Source: CAZAPO01 sp044841755
Lineage (GTDB): Bacteria > Bacteroidota > Bacteroidia > Flavobacteriales > Flavobacteriaceae
Assembly (NCBI GenBank): GCA_044841755.1
Contig: JAXOFM010000003.1
Location: 124,001-188,000, forward strand
Reading direction: 5' to 3'
Length of the DNA stretch: 64,000 bases
The translations under genes and the position numbers were made by a program. Of this stretch, positions 51,043-60,740 are shown piece by piece (position 1 is the stretch's first letter; each line of letters starts with the position of its first letter). The notes beneath the pieces were generated by a model, which worked only from the letters and a program-made list of their open reading frames with translations, was not told where the DNA came from and searched no databases.

Positions 51043-53577
51043 TTATGGAATAGTATTTTCGTTCTCTTTACCCTTAAAAAAACCTTTAAGATAATTGTAA
51101 TCTAAAAAATAGATCATCTTAACCGAAAACGTATGTGTCATATCTTGATCAAATAACTCTGATAAGCTTTGACTAAAAGAATCTTGCGATTGTGATGTTG
51201 AGTTAAACAATTGATTTCTGTAAAGAGCAATTAATTGGCTTCCTGGAGCAAATTGCCATTCATAGCTTAAATCTAAATTCCAAATATTGAAGTTCCTATT
51301 TGAATCTTCCTCATCTAAACTTGTAAGCGTATGTCCTGTATCTGTAGTTAATGATCCGTCTTGTTGTAATGTAAATAATTCCTCATCATAGGTAGCGGTA
51401 GACCAATAGTTTCTGAAAGTAAGTCCCAGGGAATTAAAAGGGTCAAAATTATAAACTCCCGAAATACCATTCTCAACGGTCTTTTGATTACGTTCCCCGA
51501 AAATTATTTCGTCATTATCCAATTTTGTTACATAACCTCTGTCACCAAATTTTCTTCCGTACTCTAGATCATACTCTAATGTAAACTTATCGTTTAATCT
51601 AAATTCGGGACCAATTCTTATGCTATATTCGTTCATGTCTCTTCCAGATTCCAAAAGCTTTCCTCCACTTAAAAACATGCTTGTTGAGAAGCGTTTATTA
51701 CTATTTGTAAAAATGTAATACCTACCAGAAACATAGTTTTTAAAAGTAAAATAACGATCATTTTCCTGATCTCTTGGTTCAAAATAATCTCTATTTTCCC
51801 CAAGTGCCATTTCAAATGTTATTCCGGTCCACATCAGGTTTTTAGTTCTGGTTCTGATACCAAACTCAGATTCATTTCCAGCGTAATCCCCAGTACTATG
51901 TCTCCAATTAAAACCTGATTCTACAAATACGGAAAAACTGTTAAAAATGCTGAAAGGCTCAAAAATTTCGTATCGGGCTCTACCTTCTAATTCACGATAA
52001 TTATTTCGTCTCGCAAACCCTAGATCATTAATATTGTATTTGTCATCTCTAATACTTCCTTGAAGACCATAAGTATATGTGCCACTTACCTTACCAAGTG
52101 AAAATCCTACATCATATCCAGTGCTATTATCTCCAATTAAATTTAAATGACTCACCTTTCCAAAACCACTTACATTATATGTATTGGTTTTATCAGTTAG
52201 ATCAAATAGCAAAGCTGATACATTCGCATCTCTAAAGTGTCCTTCTCTTAGAACGCTCGTATTCACAAAACTTAATGATGAGTTTTGATTAAACTGCTGA
52301 TCTAAAACTATAATATTATAATTTGTAAATGGTTCTGTAGTGCGCTCTCTATAACTAATTATTGAATCTATAGGCTCATCGTTAATATCAAGAGTATACT
52401 TAGTGTTCTTTATTTTTGCGCTGGTTTTTTCTGTGATGGCATTAAAAATGCCAATACCAAGACCATTTTTATTTCTTCCTGACACCTTAATAGCATTCAA
52501 CATTTTTACTTGACTTGGGTTGTCAACTACATCTTCTACTTCATCTGCTTCATCTACTAATTCATCATAAACATCATTACGCTCAACAGGAGAATTTCCA
52601 ACACGCCTAGAGTAAAACAGATTACCTTTATTAAATAGATTTACTCCTTCCTTAAAGAATTGTCGTTGCTCATCAAATCGCTGTTCAAATGGTCCAAGAT
52701 TCAACTCTACATTATCAAAAGCAGCTTGACTAAAATCAGGAATTAATGTGACATCCAAAGTAAAACTCTCACTAATTCCATATTTTACATCCATTCCAAA
52801 TCCAAAAACACTCTCTGTAATATCTGCTTCAGAAACAACAGTTTCAGATGCAAATGGATAAAAAGCCAATCGAGTAGGAGGTTGAATATCCTTTAAACCA
52901 TGTAACTCACCATGAAAGAGGCTTTGGTTACTTACTGTTCTATCTATTGGGTTCCAGCTATAATCAACCCCTTCTTTTCTTAACTTTCTAAAAAACTGTA
53001 TTCCCCAAACTGGATCTTCTTGATTAGCGAATCTCAACGCAGCATAGGGAATCATTATTTCGACGATCCAACCATCATCTACATGATTTACAGCACTATC
53101 CCAAACAGCATTCCAGCCTCTATCACCTCTTGGACCTGGACCACGTCCTCTAGATTGACTCCCTAAGATATCTACTTGTGTTCCAGTACTCATGACATAG
53201 AATTTAATGTCATTTTGAGCGTCGTTATTTGGATTGAACACTATACCAAAATAATCAGCTTGACCAAAATCATCTCTTGGTGAAAACACTTTGAAAATCT
53301 CCTCAGGGTTATGATGAAGGTAAGCAGCAATGTAAATAGCTTTATCATCATAAACCATCTTTACTTCGGTTTTTTGATCTGGTTTTTCACCAACACCCAT
53401 TTCGGGGTCATACTGAATGAAATTGCCAGCAACTTCTAAATTCTTCCACGTTTCATCATCAAGAATACCATCAATTTTTGGGGTATTTGAGGTTCGGCTA
53501 ATATTGTAACCTTTTTTTTGTTGAGAATAGCTAACAAGGCTTCCAACAAAAAATAGTAACACAAGTAATTTCTTCAT
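51043..53577 (-). CDS. DUF5916 outer membrane protein, downstream copy
   Basis: 844 residues. Signal peptide MKKLLVLLFFVGSLVSYSQ. Residues about 25-230 form a carbohydrate-binding family 9-like domain (SNTPKIDGILDDETWKNLEV ... DDKAIYIAAYLHH ... WIVEIMIPYAALRF), and the rest is a large DUF5916 beta-barrel (DVTLIPDFSQ, FFKEGVNLFNKGNLFYSRRVG). It is a tandem paralog of the next gene upstream, with which it shares most blocks, and lies 129 bp from it. Ligand and role unknown; outer membrane by family. Confidence 0.87.
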   Translation of the reverse strand: MKKLLVLLFFVGSLVSYSQQKKGYNISRTSNTPKIDGILDDETWKNLEVAGNFIQYDPEMGVGEKPDQKTEVKMVYDDKAIYIAAYLHHNPEEIFKVFSPRDDFGQADYFGIVFNPNNDAQNDIKFYVMSTGTQVDILGSQSRGRGPGPRGDRGWNAVWDSAVNHVDDGWIVEIMIPYAALRFANQEDPVWGIQFFRKLRKEGVDYSWNPIDRTVSNQSLFHGELHGLKDIQPPTRLAFYPFASETVVSEADITESVFGFGMDVKYGISESFTLDVTLIPDFSQAAFDNVELNLGPFEQRFDEQRQFFKEGVNLFNKGNLFYSRRVGNSPVERNDVYDELVDEADEVEDVVDNPSQVKMLNAIKVSGRNKNGLGIGIFNAITEKTSAKIKNTKYTLDINDEPIDSIISYRERTTEPFTNYNIIVLDQQFNQNSSLSFVNTSVLREGHFRDANVSALLFDLTDKTNTYNVSGFGKVSHLNLIGDNSTGYDVGFSLGKVSGTYTYGLQGSIRDDKYNINDLGFARRNNYRELEGRARYEIFEPFSIFNSFSVFVESGFNWRHSTGDYAGNESEFGIRTRTKNLMWTGITFEMALGENRDYFEPRDQENDRYFTFKNYVSGRYYIFTNSNKRFSTSMFLSGGKLLESGRDMNEYSIRIGPEFRLNDKFTLEYDLEYGRKFGDRGYVTKLDNDEIIFGERNQKTVENGISGVYNFDPFNSLGLTFRNYWSTATYDEELFTLQQDGSLTTDTGHTLTSLDEEDSNRNFNIWNLDLSYEWQFAPGSQLIALYRNQLFNSTSQSQDSFSQSLSELFDQDMTHTFSVKMIYFLDYNYLKGFFKGKENENTIP

Positions 53578-53606
53578 TCTAATGTGATGGTTTGCGTGAG
53601 CTTCCG

Positions 53607-53614
53607 CAAAACTA
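53607..53614 (-). promoter_or_regulatory. Putative -7 box of the downstream DUF5916 gene
   Basis: TAGTTTTG on the minus strand, about 30 bp before the ATG. A short inverted repeat TTTGCG/CGCAAA (53591-53610) overlaps the predicted start region. Confidence 0.45.
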
Positions 53615-53650
53615 CATTTTGAATGTAGATGTTCGTCTTAACCAAATGTT

Positions 53651-53683
53651 AAAAGGCTTACAATAATAAACTGTAAGCCTTTT
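53651..53683 (-). terminator. Hairpin terminator between the DUF5916 genes
   Basis: AAAAGGCTTACA (53651-53662) pairs with TGTAAGCCTTTT (53672-53683). It follows the upstream paralog's stop, so the two copies are separate transcription units. Confidence 0.7.
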
Positions 53684-53705
53684 TATATTTTAATTGATGA
53701 TAATT

Positions 53706-56135
53706 CTATAATAGGTTTTTAACATTATTAAAATCTACATAGTAAACCATTCTTAACGAGAAGATGTGTTCTATGGGTTGATCAAATAATGTATCAAGAC
53801 TATCAAAGAAATTATCTCTTGACATATTGTTGTAACTCAACAATGAATTTCTGTATAAAGCAGATAGTAAACTTCCTGGTGCAAATTGCCATGTATAGCT
53901 AAAATCTAAGTTCCAAGTATTAAAATTGGCATCAGGATTAAAACCAATATTATCTACTGTGTGCCCAGTAGTGTTTATCGTAGATCCATCTTCCATTAAC
54001 GTATATAACTTTTGATCATAAGCAACTGTAGACCAATAATTTCTAAATGTCAAATTTAATCCATGAAATGAATTAAAATTGTAAGTAGCTCTTATGCTGT
54101 TTACTAAAGTTCGTTGCTTGCGCTGTCCAAAAATTATTTCATCTCCTACGTTAGTTACATAACCGCGACCACCGTTTCCACCTTGATATCTAAATTCGTA
54201 GCTAGCAGTAAACTTATCGGTAAAACGCATTCTTGGTTGAATGCCTACCCATTTATGAAAAACATCTCTATCTGGATCGAATAAGGTTGCGAATCCACCA
54301 TTTATATTAAATGCAAAAGGTTTGTTTGGATTTGAATTGATGTTCGCATTTGCATTTAGGTTGTCACGGAAAGTGAAGAAACGACCTGGTGTTCTTGGTT
54401 CCCAATAATCATGTTGTTTACCAATATTCCAGTTCATATTACCATTAATATTCCATAAACTTTTAAACTGTACAAAGGTGAAAAAGCCAACATTTTTACC
54501 TGTATAATTACTTGGTTTATTAAGTCTTCTGTAATTAAACCATGCGTTGAAACGGAAATTATTAATGTTTCCTACTGGTTCAAATGTACGACGGGAATAA
54601 TAAGATGAAAATTCTTGATAGTTATTTTGGAACAATATACCTAGATCATTAATATCAAATTTATCATCCATTATTTCATAATCAAATCCAAATCGGTTCT
54701 TGCCGCTAATCTTGTTAAAGCCAACTGAGCCACTAAACCCTGTTGTGACATCATCCAAACCTCTATAGTTGACATTACTCATTTTCAATTCACCTTGAAA
54801 ATTATAAGTATTTTTCTTGTTGGTAATATCAAATAAACCAGCTGTTACGTTAGCATCTCTAAAGTCACCACTTCTCATCACGTTAGTATTGACAAGACTA
54901 ATGGAAGAGTTATTATTAAATTGCTTATCTACTACAAGTATGTTATAGTTAGCTAAAGGTTCAATAACTTCATCCCGAATTTCTTGAGTATTTATATTTC
55001 GTATTCTTGCTTCAGTTTTTTCAGTAATAGCATTAAAAAAAGCAATACCCAAACTATTCTTTGTTCTTCCTGAAAACTTAACAGCATTAAGTACTTTGGC
55101 ACTATTCGGATTTTCTATAAGTTCTTCATCAACACCAACTGAAGGAAAAGAACTTGGTCTTCCACCAATTCTTCTCGAATAGAAGAGATCTCCTTTTTCA
55201 AAAAGATCAACACCTTCTTTGAAAAATTGTCGTTGTTCTGAAAACTGTTGCTCGAATGGACCGAGGTTAAGCTCTACATCATCAAACCCTGCTTGACTGA
55301 AATCTGGAATTAAAGTAGCATCAATAGTGAAATTTTCTGTTATACCATATTTTAAATCCATACCAAAAGTTAGATCAGAATTTGATTCACCATCATAAGA
55401 TCTAGTAAGTCCTGATGAAAACGGAAAAAAGCTCAAGCGGGTAGGAGGGTTTAAATCTTTAATTCCGTGAATTTCTCCATTAAACTGTCCTATTTTTTTT
55501 CCTGTTGAAAGATCTATTGCTCCCCAAGAAAACTGTCTGTTATCATCCATATGCCTTCTATGGAAATTGGCACTCCATACTTGTTCACCTTGGTTAGAAA
55601 AACGTAATGCTGAATATGGTAGTTTGATTTCTGCTATCCACCCATCGTCTACAACTTTCACTGCACTATCCCAAACTGCATTCCAGCCCCAATCTTCGTT
55701 TCCATCTGCGGTAACTATAGCATCACCTTGGGTTCCTGTAACGAAAACTAAGAACTCCAGATCATTTTGGCCATCATTATTTGGGTTGATAGATATTAGA
55801 AAGAAATCGGCGATACCAAAATTATCTCTAGTAGTTGCTTGTTTCATGATCTTGCTTGGATCGTCATGAATGTACGCTGCAAAATAAATTGCTGAGTCAT
55901 CGTAGGTCATTTTAACGATGGTTTCTTCACCTTCCAATTCGGTTTGACCCATTGTTGGTCTAAACTCAATAAAATCTTTTGCTTCATTGGCATCTTCCCA
56001 AGCTGAATCGTCAAGTATTCCGTCAATTTTCGGAGAAGTTTCCGCTCGTTGAATGTTATAATGTTTTGTGTTTTGTGCTGAAAGAATGGAAATAACAAAC
56101 AGGCATAACAATGTTAGTTTAGATGATTGTTTCAT
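53706..56135 (-). CDS. DUF5916 outer membrane protein, upstream copy
   Basis: About 809 residues from the ATG at 56135 (signal peptide MKQSSKLTLLCLFVISILSA). A GTG at 56171 is also in frame and would add MTKSINQSINQK, translated from the GATT microsatellite. Same architecture as its neighbour: family 9-like domain (AETSPKIDGILDDSAWEDANEA ... WIAEIKLPYSALRFSNQ), then DUF5916 barrel (DATLIPDFSQAGFDDVELNLGPFEQ, FFKEGVDLFEKGDLFYSRR). Ligand unknown. The repeat tract at its start could alter expression. Confidence 0.87.
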   Translation of the reverse strand: MKQSSKLTLLCLFVISILSAQNTKHYNIQRAETSPKIDGILDDSAWEDANEAKDFIEFRPTMGQTELEGEETIVKMTYDDSAIYFAAYIHDDPSKIMKQATTRDNFGIADFFLISINPNNDGQNDLEFLVFVTGTQGDAIVTADGNEDWGWNAVWDSAVKVVDDGWIAEIKLPYSALRFSNQGEQVWSANFHRRHMDDNRQFSWGAIDLSTGKKIGQFNGEIHGIKDLNPPTRLSFFPFSSGLTRSYDGESNSDLTFGMDLKYGITENFTIDATLIPDFSQAGFDDVELNLGPFEQQFSEQRQFFKEGVDLFEKGDLFYSRRIGGRPSSFPSVGVDEELIENPNSAKVLNAVKFSGRTKNSLGIAFFNAITEKTEARIRNINTQEIRDEVIEPLANYNILVVDKQFNNNSSISLVNTNVMRSGDFRDANVTAGLFDITNKKNTYNFQGELKMSNVNYRGLDDVTTGFSGSVGFNKISGKNRFGFDYEIMDDKFDINDLGILFQNNYQEFSSYYSRRTFEPVGNINNFRFNAWFNYRRLNKPSNYTGKNVGFFTFVQFKSLWNINGNMNWNIGKQHDYWEPRTPGRFFTFRDNLNANANINSNPNKPFAFNINGGFATLFDPDRDVFHKWVGIQPRMRFTDKFTASYEFRYQGGNGGRGYVTNVGDEIIFGQRKQRTLVNSIRATYNFNSFHGLNLTFRNYWSTVAYDQKLYTLMEDGSTINTTGHTVDNIGFNPDANFNTWNLDFSYTWQFAPGSLLSALYRNSLLSYNNMSRDNFFDSLDTLFDQPIEHIFSLRMVYYVDFNNVKNLL

Positions 56136-56140
56136 TTTTT

Positions 56141-56164
56141 GATTGATTGATTGATTGATTGATT
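56141..56164. repeat. Tetranucleotide microsatellite GATT x6
   Basis: 24 bases of perfect GATT repeat (AATC in the minus-strand message), ending 5 bases before the ATG of the upstream DUF5916 gene and lying in frame with a possible earlier GTG start. Confidence 0.95.
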
Positions 56165-56216
56165 TAGTCACTTATGTAACAAAGACTAAAAAAAAAGTTC
56201 CATGTTACATTTCTAA

Positions 56217-56224
56217 CAAAAGTA
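56217..56224 (-). promoter_or_regulatory. Putative -7 box of the upstream DUF5916 gene
   Basis: TACTTTTG on the minus strand; a second identical copy lies at 56247-56254. Predicted leader about 75 nt and including the microsatellite. Confidence 0.4.
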
Positions 56225-56368
56225 ATTTTGGATTAAGTTCAATTTTCAAAAGTAAACGTTAAAAAGATTAATTATTTGTTAATTAAGTAGAGGGTTTAAT
56301 AGACATAACTAATTCTAATTTATCTATATTTAAGATGGATTAAATATGAATACTAAAAACATAATAAT

Positions 56369-56965
56369 ATGCCTTATCGAAAGTTTGAAGAATATAATAT
56401 ACAAGTGACAGATGATGTAAAACAAAGGTATTTAGACATTATTAAGGACCTAGGGGAAAATACTTCTCGCGAAGGTTTAAAGAAAACTCCTGAACGCGCT
56501 GCAAAAGCAATGCAGTTCTTAACTCAAGGATACCATCAAGATGCAGCTGAGATTTTAAAAAGTGCAATGTTTAAAGAGACGTATGACGAAATGGTAATTG
56601 TGAAAGACATTGAACTGTATTCGTTATGTGAGCATCATATATTACCATTTTTTGGAAAAGCCCATATAGCTTACATACCTGATGGAAATATAGTGGGTTT
56701 AAGTAAATTACCTAGAATCGTGGATGTTTTTGCTCGAAGATTACAGGTACAAGAGCGTTTAACAGAGCAGATATTAGAGTGCATTAATAACACATTAAAA
56801 CCAAAAGGAGTAGCAGTGGTTATAGAAGCTGCTCATATGTGTATGATGATGCGTGGTGTACAAAAACAGAATTCGGTAACAACTACTTCTGGGTTTAGAG
56901 GAGCATTTAAAAATATAGAAACTAGAACTGAGTTTTTAAAATTAATTAGTGAAAACCTGTCATAA
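56369..56965 (+). CDS. folE: GTP cyclohydrolase I
   Basis: Converts GTP to 7,8-dihydroneopterin triphosphate, first step of folate (and queuosine/pterin) synthesis; forms a decamer. 198 residues. Zinc and active-site residues are in ELYSLCEHHILPFFGKAHIAYIPDGNIVGLSKLPRIV and EAAHMCMMMRGV (Cys-His pair and second Cys), the family signatures. Stand-alone transcription unit; the next plus-strand gene follows after 47 nt. Confidence 0.97.
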   Translation: MPYRKFEEYNIQVTDDVKQRYLDIIKDLGENTSREGLKKTPERAAKAMQFLTQGYHQDAAEILKSAMFKETYDEMVIVKDIELYSLCEHHILPFFGKAHIAYIPDGNIVGLSKLPRIVDVFARRLQVQERLTEQILECINNTLKPKGVAVVIEAAHMCMMMRGVQKQNSVTTTSGFRGAFKNIETRTEFLKLISENLS

Positions 56966-57012
56966 TAAAACTGGTATATTTTTTGTTATGTTTTTGATAA
57001 ATAACATATTAA

Positions 57013-57288
57013 ATGAAATTAGAAAAGCTTAGCAAAAACGAAAAACTACTACTCGGAATTGTATTTGACCTTATTGGTATAATTACTTTTATAGATATTG
57101 TTTGGGCGCCATTATCTGGATATTTAATGACCAAAATGTATCAAGGTAAGTCTGGTAAAGTAGCAGGTATCGTTACTTTTATAGAAGAGCTGGTACCAGG
57201 ATTAGATATTATTCCTTCATTTACCATTATGTGGTTTTATACTTACGTCTTCAGTCCAAAAGAAAAGATTATTAAAGTAGAAAAATAA
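57013..57288 (+). CDS. Small membrane protein (91 aa)
   Basis: One or two predicted membrane segments (LLLGIVFDLIGIITFIDIVWAPLSGYLM and IIPSFTIMWFYTYVF) with a short Lys-rich C-terminus (KEKIIKVEK). No family recognised. It follows folE on the same strand and ends at a clear terminator, so it may share the folE transcript. Confidence 0.72.
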   Translation: MKLEKLSKNEKLLLGIVFDLIGIITFIDIVWAPLSGYLMTKMYQGKSGKVAGIVTFIEELVPGLDIIPSFTIMWFYTYVFSPKEKIIKVEK

Positions 57289-57316
57289 AAGAGGCTGCAC
57301 TATGGTAGCCTCTTTT
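57287..57316 (+). terminator. Terminator after the small membrane protein gene
   Basis: AAAAGAGGCT (57287-57296) pairs with AGCCTCTTTT (57307-57316). A run of A before and T after make it usable from both sides; it also lies close to the stop of the gene at 57344. Confidence 0.82.
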
Positions 57317-57343
57317 ATAAAAAACGTATTACTTAAATATTGG

Positions 57344-57901
57344 TTATTGCACAACAACTGAATAACTTACTTGAGCATCTGTACTACCTCCTGCACCAGC
57401 TGCTGTGCCATCATTAGGTTTAGTTGGCTCGTGTCTCAGTATTACAGTTATCGTTCCATTACTGGCTGCTCCTGTAGTCAAGGTTGTTTCTAGTCCTAAA
57501 GGATTTCCATCACCATCCGTATCGTTTTTAGTAATTGTTAAACCAACAGTATTTGAGTAGAAAATCTCATGCTCGTCTCCTTCTTCTTCAACTTCCTCAG
57601 TAATATCTTCTGCTGGATTTTCAGTCTCGTTCAAAAATTCAATAGCACCAGTATATGTAGCATTTGCCGTCAATGGTCCTGAGATATTATAAACACCATC
57701 TGCGCCACCTTCACCATCTAAATCAGTAAAAGTTAGAGTTACCACATCAGCGCCATTTGCATTGTTAGTTAAAGTGTACATTACGGTCGTAATTAATTCT
57801 TCTTCGTTACCATCATTATGGTCATCATCATCATTATTTGAACAGCTTACTATTGTTAAGCTTGAAACAAAAAGTAAGGCTAAAAGTTTAAGAGTTTTCA
57901 T
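57344..57901 (-). CDS. Lipoprotein of the type-1 periplasmic-binding-fold-labelled family
   Basis: About 185 residues from the ATG at 57901 (MKTLKLLALLFVSSLTIVSCSN, lipobox Cys20). The mature part is acidic, with an Asp-rich start (NDDDDHNDGNEEE), then VVTLTFTDLDGEGG, LNETENPAEDITEEVEEEGDEHEIFY and ILRHEPTKPNDGTAAGAGG. I recall this family beside TonB receptors in Flavobacteriia, where it carries the label type 1 periplasmic binding fold superfamily protein. The acidic, His-containing sequence suggests cation binding at the outer membrane. It lies 28 nt after the receptor gene. Confidence 0.78.
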   Translation of the reverse strand: MKTLKLLALLFVSSLTIVSCSNNDDDDHNDGNEEELITTVMYTLTNNANGADVVTLTFTDLDGEGGADGVYNISGPLTANATYTGAIEFLNETENPAEDITEEVEEEGDEHEIFYSNTVGLTITKNDTDGDGNPLGLETTLTTGAASNGTITVILRHEPTKPNDGTAAGAGGSTDAQVSYSVVVQ

Positions 57902-57929
57902 AGTTTTTAATTTAAGTTTTATCATTTTA

Positions 57930-60329
57930 TTAATAATTAAATTTGAGTTTAATGTTAAAATTTCTACCTAACTCATCTGCAAAGTATCGTAATCTGTTGA
58001 GATGCTCTCTGTAGGAAACATTGAACAGGTTTTCAACATTAAATTCTACTTTTAAATTTCCCGTTTTAAATGCTTTAAAGCTTGCAGAGCTATTAAAGTT
58101 AAACAGTGTATAGGTAGCAGGTGTTGAGCTAATATCTACATAAACATCTTCTTGTAGTATAGCATCAAACGTATAAAAATTATAGTCTGGAAATCTATTT
58201 TGTTGTAATACAGTTTTTTGTGTTAAACCAATCATTAATTGGTTTAGCTTATTATTTCGATAGGTTAGTCCATTCGAAAAATTTGTGGCAGGCATATGAA
58301 TTAAGGGGATGTCATCTGTAAGGTTATCACCCTTTAATAAACTTAAGCTACCAGTATAATTAAAATTATTAGTTATTTTTTTATCTATATCTACATCAAT
58401 ACCAAAAATTTGCGCATCAACTTGATTGTATTCCCAAACCGGGAATGATCCTCTAACCGTTGTAGTACTCCCAACAGGAATTAACTGAACAAAATTATTT
58501 ATGTGCTTATAATAAGGGCTTATGGAAAACCCAAAATTTTGATTTTTTCGCTCTAAAGAAGCTATGACTTTGTTTGCAACTTCTTTTTCAATGGTTAATT
58601 GTCCAATCTCTATTCTAGCTGCACTATGATGTAAACCATCACTAAAAAGCTCTGAAGGATTAGGAACTCTGGAAGCTAATCCATAATTAATCACTAAATC
58701 AAAGTCGTTGCTATAATGTCTAACATAACCTAAACTAGCTGAAATATTATGAAACGAAAATTCTGGACGTGTTAATACCCTTGAATTATCAACGATACCA
58801 GAATCAAATTCAGAAAAAAGTTCATCGTAATTATAAGTTTCGTTCCAATCAGTGACCCTGTACCATTTTCTCGCCTCAATGCGCGAAAAATCATACCTAA
58901 AACCAGCACTAATTTCAGAAAATAAATCCAGGTCATAAGTCCCAGTTACATAAATCCCTGCATCATATTTATCAAAATCTGGAATTAGAGGACTAACTCC
59001 GGTTCCTGGTATTGCGTCATTCTGCTGGTAACGTAAAAGAAAGCCTGTATTAATTTTCAAATTATCAAAAGAGTCAATTCTCAAGTTTGGTTGTAAAGAA
59101 GTTGTAAATAACCTAAGGTCTACAACAGGTTTATCCTTGTCATCGCCTCTCCTTAAATCAAACTCTTTTCTTCTATTAAGTTGAAAATCATACTGAAGTG
59201 TTAACCTTCCAAATCCTTGGAAACGCTTATAAACTTCTACTTTTCCTAAATGATGAACTATCGACTGTTTAGGATTGTTTATAGTATGTGAAAAATCATC
59301 AATAAATTGTGGTTCTCCACTATTTATTGCCCTTACTAAATCATTGGTATTACCAATGTGTGAAGCTCTAAGAATTCCAAAAGTATTGTCAACAAAGCTA
59401 TAATAAGCATCAAAACCTTTTTCAAAAGATTTGTATCCAATTCGAGCAGAAGCATTAATACTTTTTACTCCTGTGTTTGTCAATTGGTAATCTGGAGCTT
59501 TGAAATCTCCAAATACTTTATAACTACCTTGTACTTTTGTGTAGAACCCACTCTTATAAGTTTTAACAAGTTCTGAGTTAATATTTCCACCCCATCCATT
59601 TGAGTTCATAGATAATGATGTGCTACCAAATAAACTGTCCTTTATTGCATAATTCTCAGGTCTAATTAATACTAAGCCACCAATGGCATCACTTCCATAA
59701 ATAAGTGTATTAGCTCCTTTAATAACGTCTAAACGACCGCCAGAATTAATATCTATGTTGGGTGCATGTTCATCTCCCCATTCTTGGTCAAATAAACGTA
59801 CATTATTATTTACAATTAGAAGCCTACTGCTATGCAAGCCATGTATCATTGGTTTTACAATCGCATTTCCAGTATTTACTGAAGACACACCACTAATGGT
59901 ATTTAATGCATCTCCCAACGTTTTGTCAGAGAAATTATCAATAACCGTTTTAGAAACAGATTGTTGTATACTAGTTTTTTCAATTTTTGAATCAGTAGCA
60001 ACTACAACTTCATTGAGTTCTTCTATATGATGTTCTAAAGTGATGTTTTCAAAAGAATCGCTTTCAATATTATATGTAATAAGCTTAGTTTTACAACCAA
60101 CATGTGAAATTTCAAGAATTAACTCTCCTATACAAAGGTTTTCTATCTTGAACTTACCTGATATGTCAGAAGTTGTATACTTATTAAGATTCTTAATATA
60201 TACAGTAGCTCCTACTATAACAGAGTTGTCATGAAAATCTTTAATCTCACCTAAAAAAACTTTATCACACTTTTGAGCTAAACAAAAATGAGTTAATAGT
60301 ATTGCTGCTATTGAAGCATAGTATTTCAT
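57930..60329 (-). CDS. TonB-dependent receptor, probable metal or metal-chelate uptake
   Basis: 799 residues. Signal peptide MKYYASIAAILLTHFCLA. Carboxypeptidase-like regulatory domain (VIVGATVYIKNLNKYTTSDISGKFKI, residues about 35-105), plug (QSVSKTVIDNFSDKTLGDALNTISGVSSV ... PMIHGLHSSRLLIVNNNVRLFDQEWGDEHAPNIDINSGGRLDVIKGANTLIYGSDAIGGLVLI), and a 22-strand-type barrel. The plug's HGLHSSR and DEHAPNID segments carry several His. Neighbours are a His-rich exported peptide and an acidic lipoprotein, so a metal ligand is the leading inference; no SusD-like gene. Confidence 0.86.
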   Translation of the reverse strand: MKYYASIAAILLTHFCLAQKCDKVFLGEIKDFHDNSVIVGATVYIKNLNKYTTSDISGKFKIENLCIGELILEISHVGCKTKLITYNIESDSFENITLEHHIEELNEVVVATDSKIEKTSIQQSVSKTVIDNFSDKTLGDALNTISGVSSVNTGNAIVKPMIHGLHSSRLLIVNNNVRLFDQEWGDEHAPNIDINSGGRLDVIKGANTLIYGSDAIGGLVLIRPENYAIKDSLFGSTSLSMNSNGWGGNINSELVKTYKSGFYTKVQGSYKVFGDFKAPDYQLTNTGVKSINASARIGYKSFEKGFDAYYSFVDNTFGILRASHIGNTNDLVRAINSGEPQFIDDFSHTINNPKQSIVHHLGKVEVYKRFQGFGRLTLQYDFQLNRRKEFDLRRGDDKDKPVVDLRLFTTSLQPNLRIDSFDNLKINTGFLLRYQQNDAIPGTGVSPLIPDFDKYDAGIYVTGTYDLDLFSEISAGFRYDFSRIEARKWYRVTDWNETYNYDELFSEFDSGIVDNSRVLTRPEFSFHNISASLGYVRHYSNDFDLVINYGLASRVPNPSELFSDGLHHSAARIEIGQLTIEKEVANKVIASLERKNQNFGFSISPYYKHINNFVQLIPVGSTTTVRGSFPVWEYNQVDAQIFGIDVDIDKKITNNFNYTGSLSLLKGDNLTDDIPLIHMPATNFSNGLTYRNNKLNQLMIGLTQKTVLQQNRFPDYNFYTFDAILQEDVYVDISSTPATYTLFNFNSSASFKAFKTGNLKVEFNVENLFNVSYREHLNRLRYFADELGRNFNIKLKFNY

Positions 60330-60407
60330 AAATATTTATAAATGCAATTATGGACATAGTTTGATAAGCCATAAATTCTATAATGGTATAAGGGTTTAGT
60401 GAAGATA

Positions 60408-60740
60408 TTATACCAATGTAGGAGGACCTCTTAAATATTTATAAAGTGGTAAATTATAATTATAGTGATAATATTCACTATCAAGTAATTCAGAATTGAT
60501 TGAAGTTGCTATTGACTCCTCTAAAACATAAGTGGATAAGAATTGTTTATTGAGCTTAAATTTGTAAAATTCACAATCTATTTCAAAGTCATGAAAGTGA
60601 AGCTTTTGTGGCGTTTCACAAACCTCATGCTCATGATCTTCAAATGCATGAGCCAATTTCACAAATGAAGGAACTATAAGTGTAAACACCAGAAATAGTG
60701 TTACTATCTTATATACAATATGTTCCTTAAATTGTTTCAT
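60408..60740 (-). CDS. Small exported His/Cys-containing protein (110 aa)
   Basis: A hydrophobic N-terminal segment (IVYKIVTLFLVFTLIVPSFVKLAHA) works as a signal peptide or anchor. After it comes FEDHEHEVCETPQKLHFHDFEIDCEFYKFKL, with five His and two Cys in a short space, a likely metal site, and a Tyr-rich tail ending in YLRGPPTLV. I recall related short proteins with the H-x-H-x4-DCEFYKFKL motif next to TonB receptors in Flavobacteriia, but no function. It lies between the DUF6787 gene (adjacent, zero spacing) and the receptor. Confidence 0.75.
   Translation of the reverse strand: MKQFKEHIVYKIVTLFLVFTLIVPSFVKLAHAFEDHEHEVCETPQKLHFHDFEIDCEFYKFKLNKQFLSTYVLEESIATSINSELLDSEYYHYNYNLPLYKYLRGPPTLV

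Noticed and set aside
55567..55583. TTGGCACTCCATACTTG, another sigma-54-like match
   Set aside because: Inside the DUF5916 coding sequence, antisense, with no downstream plus-strand gene.
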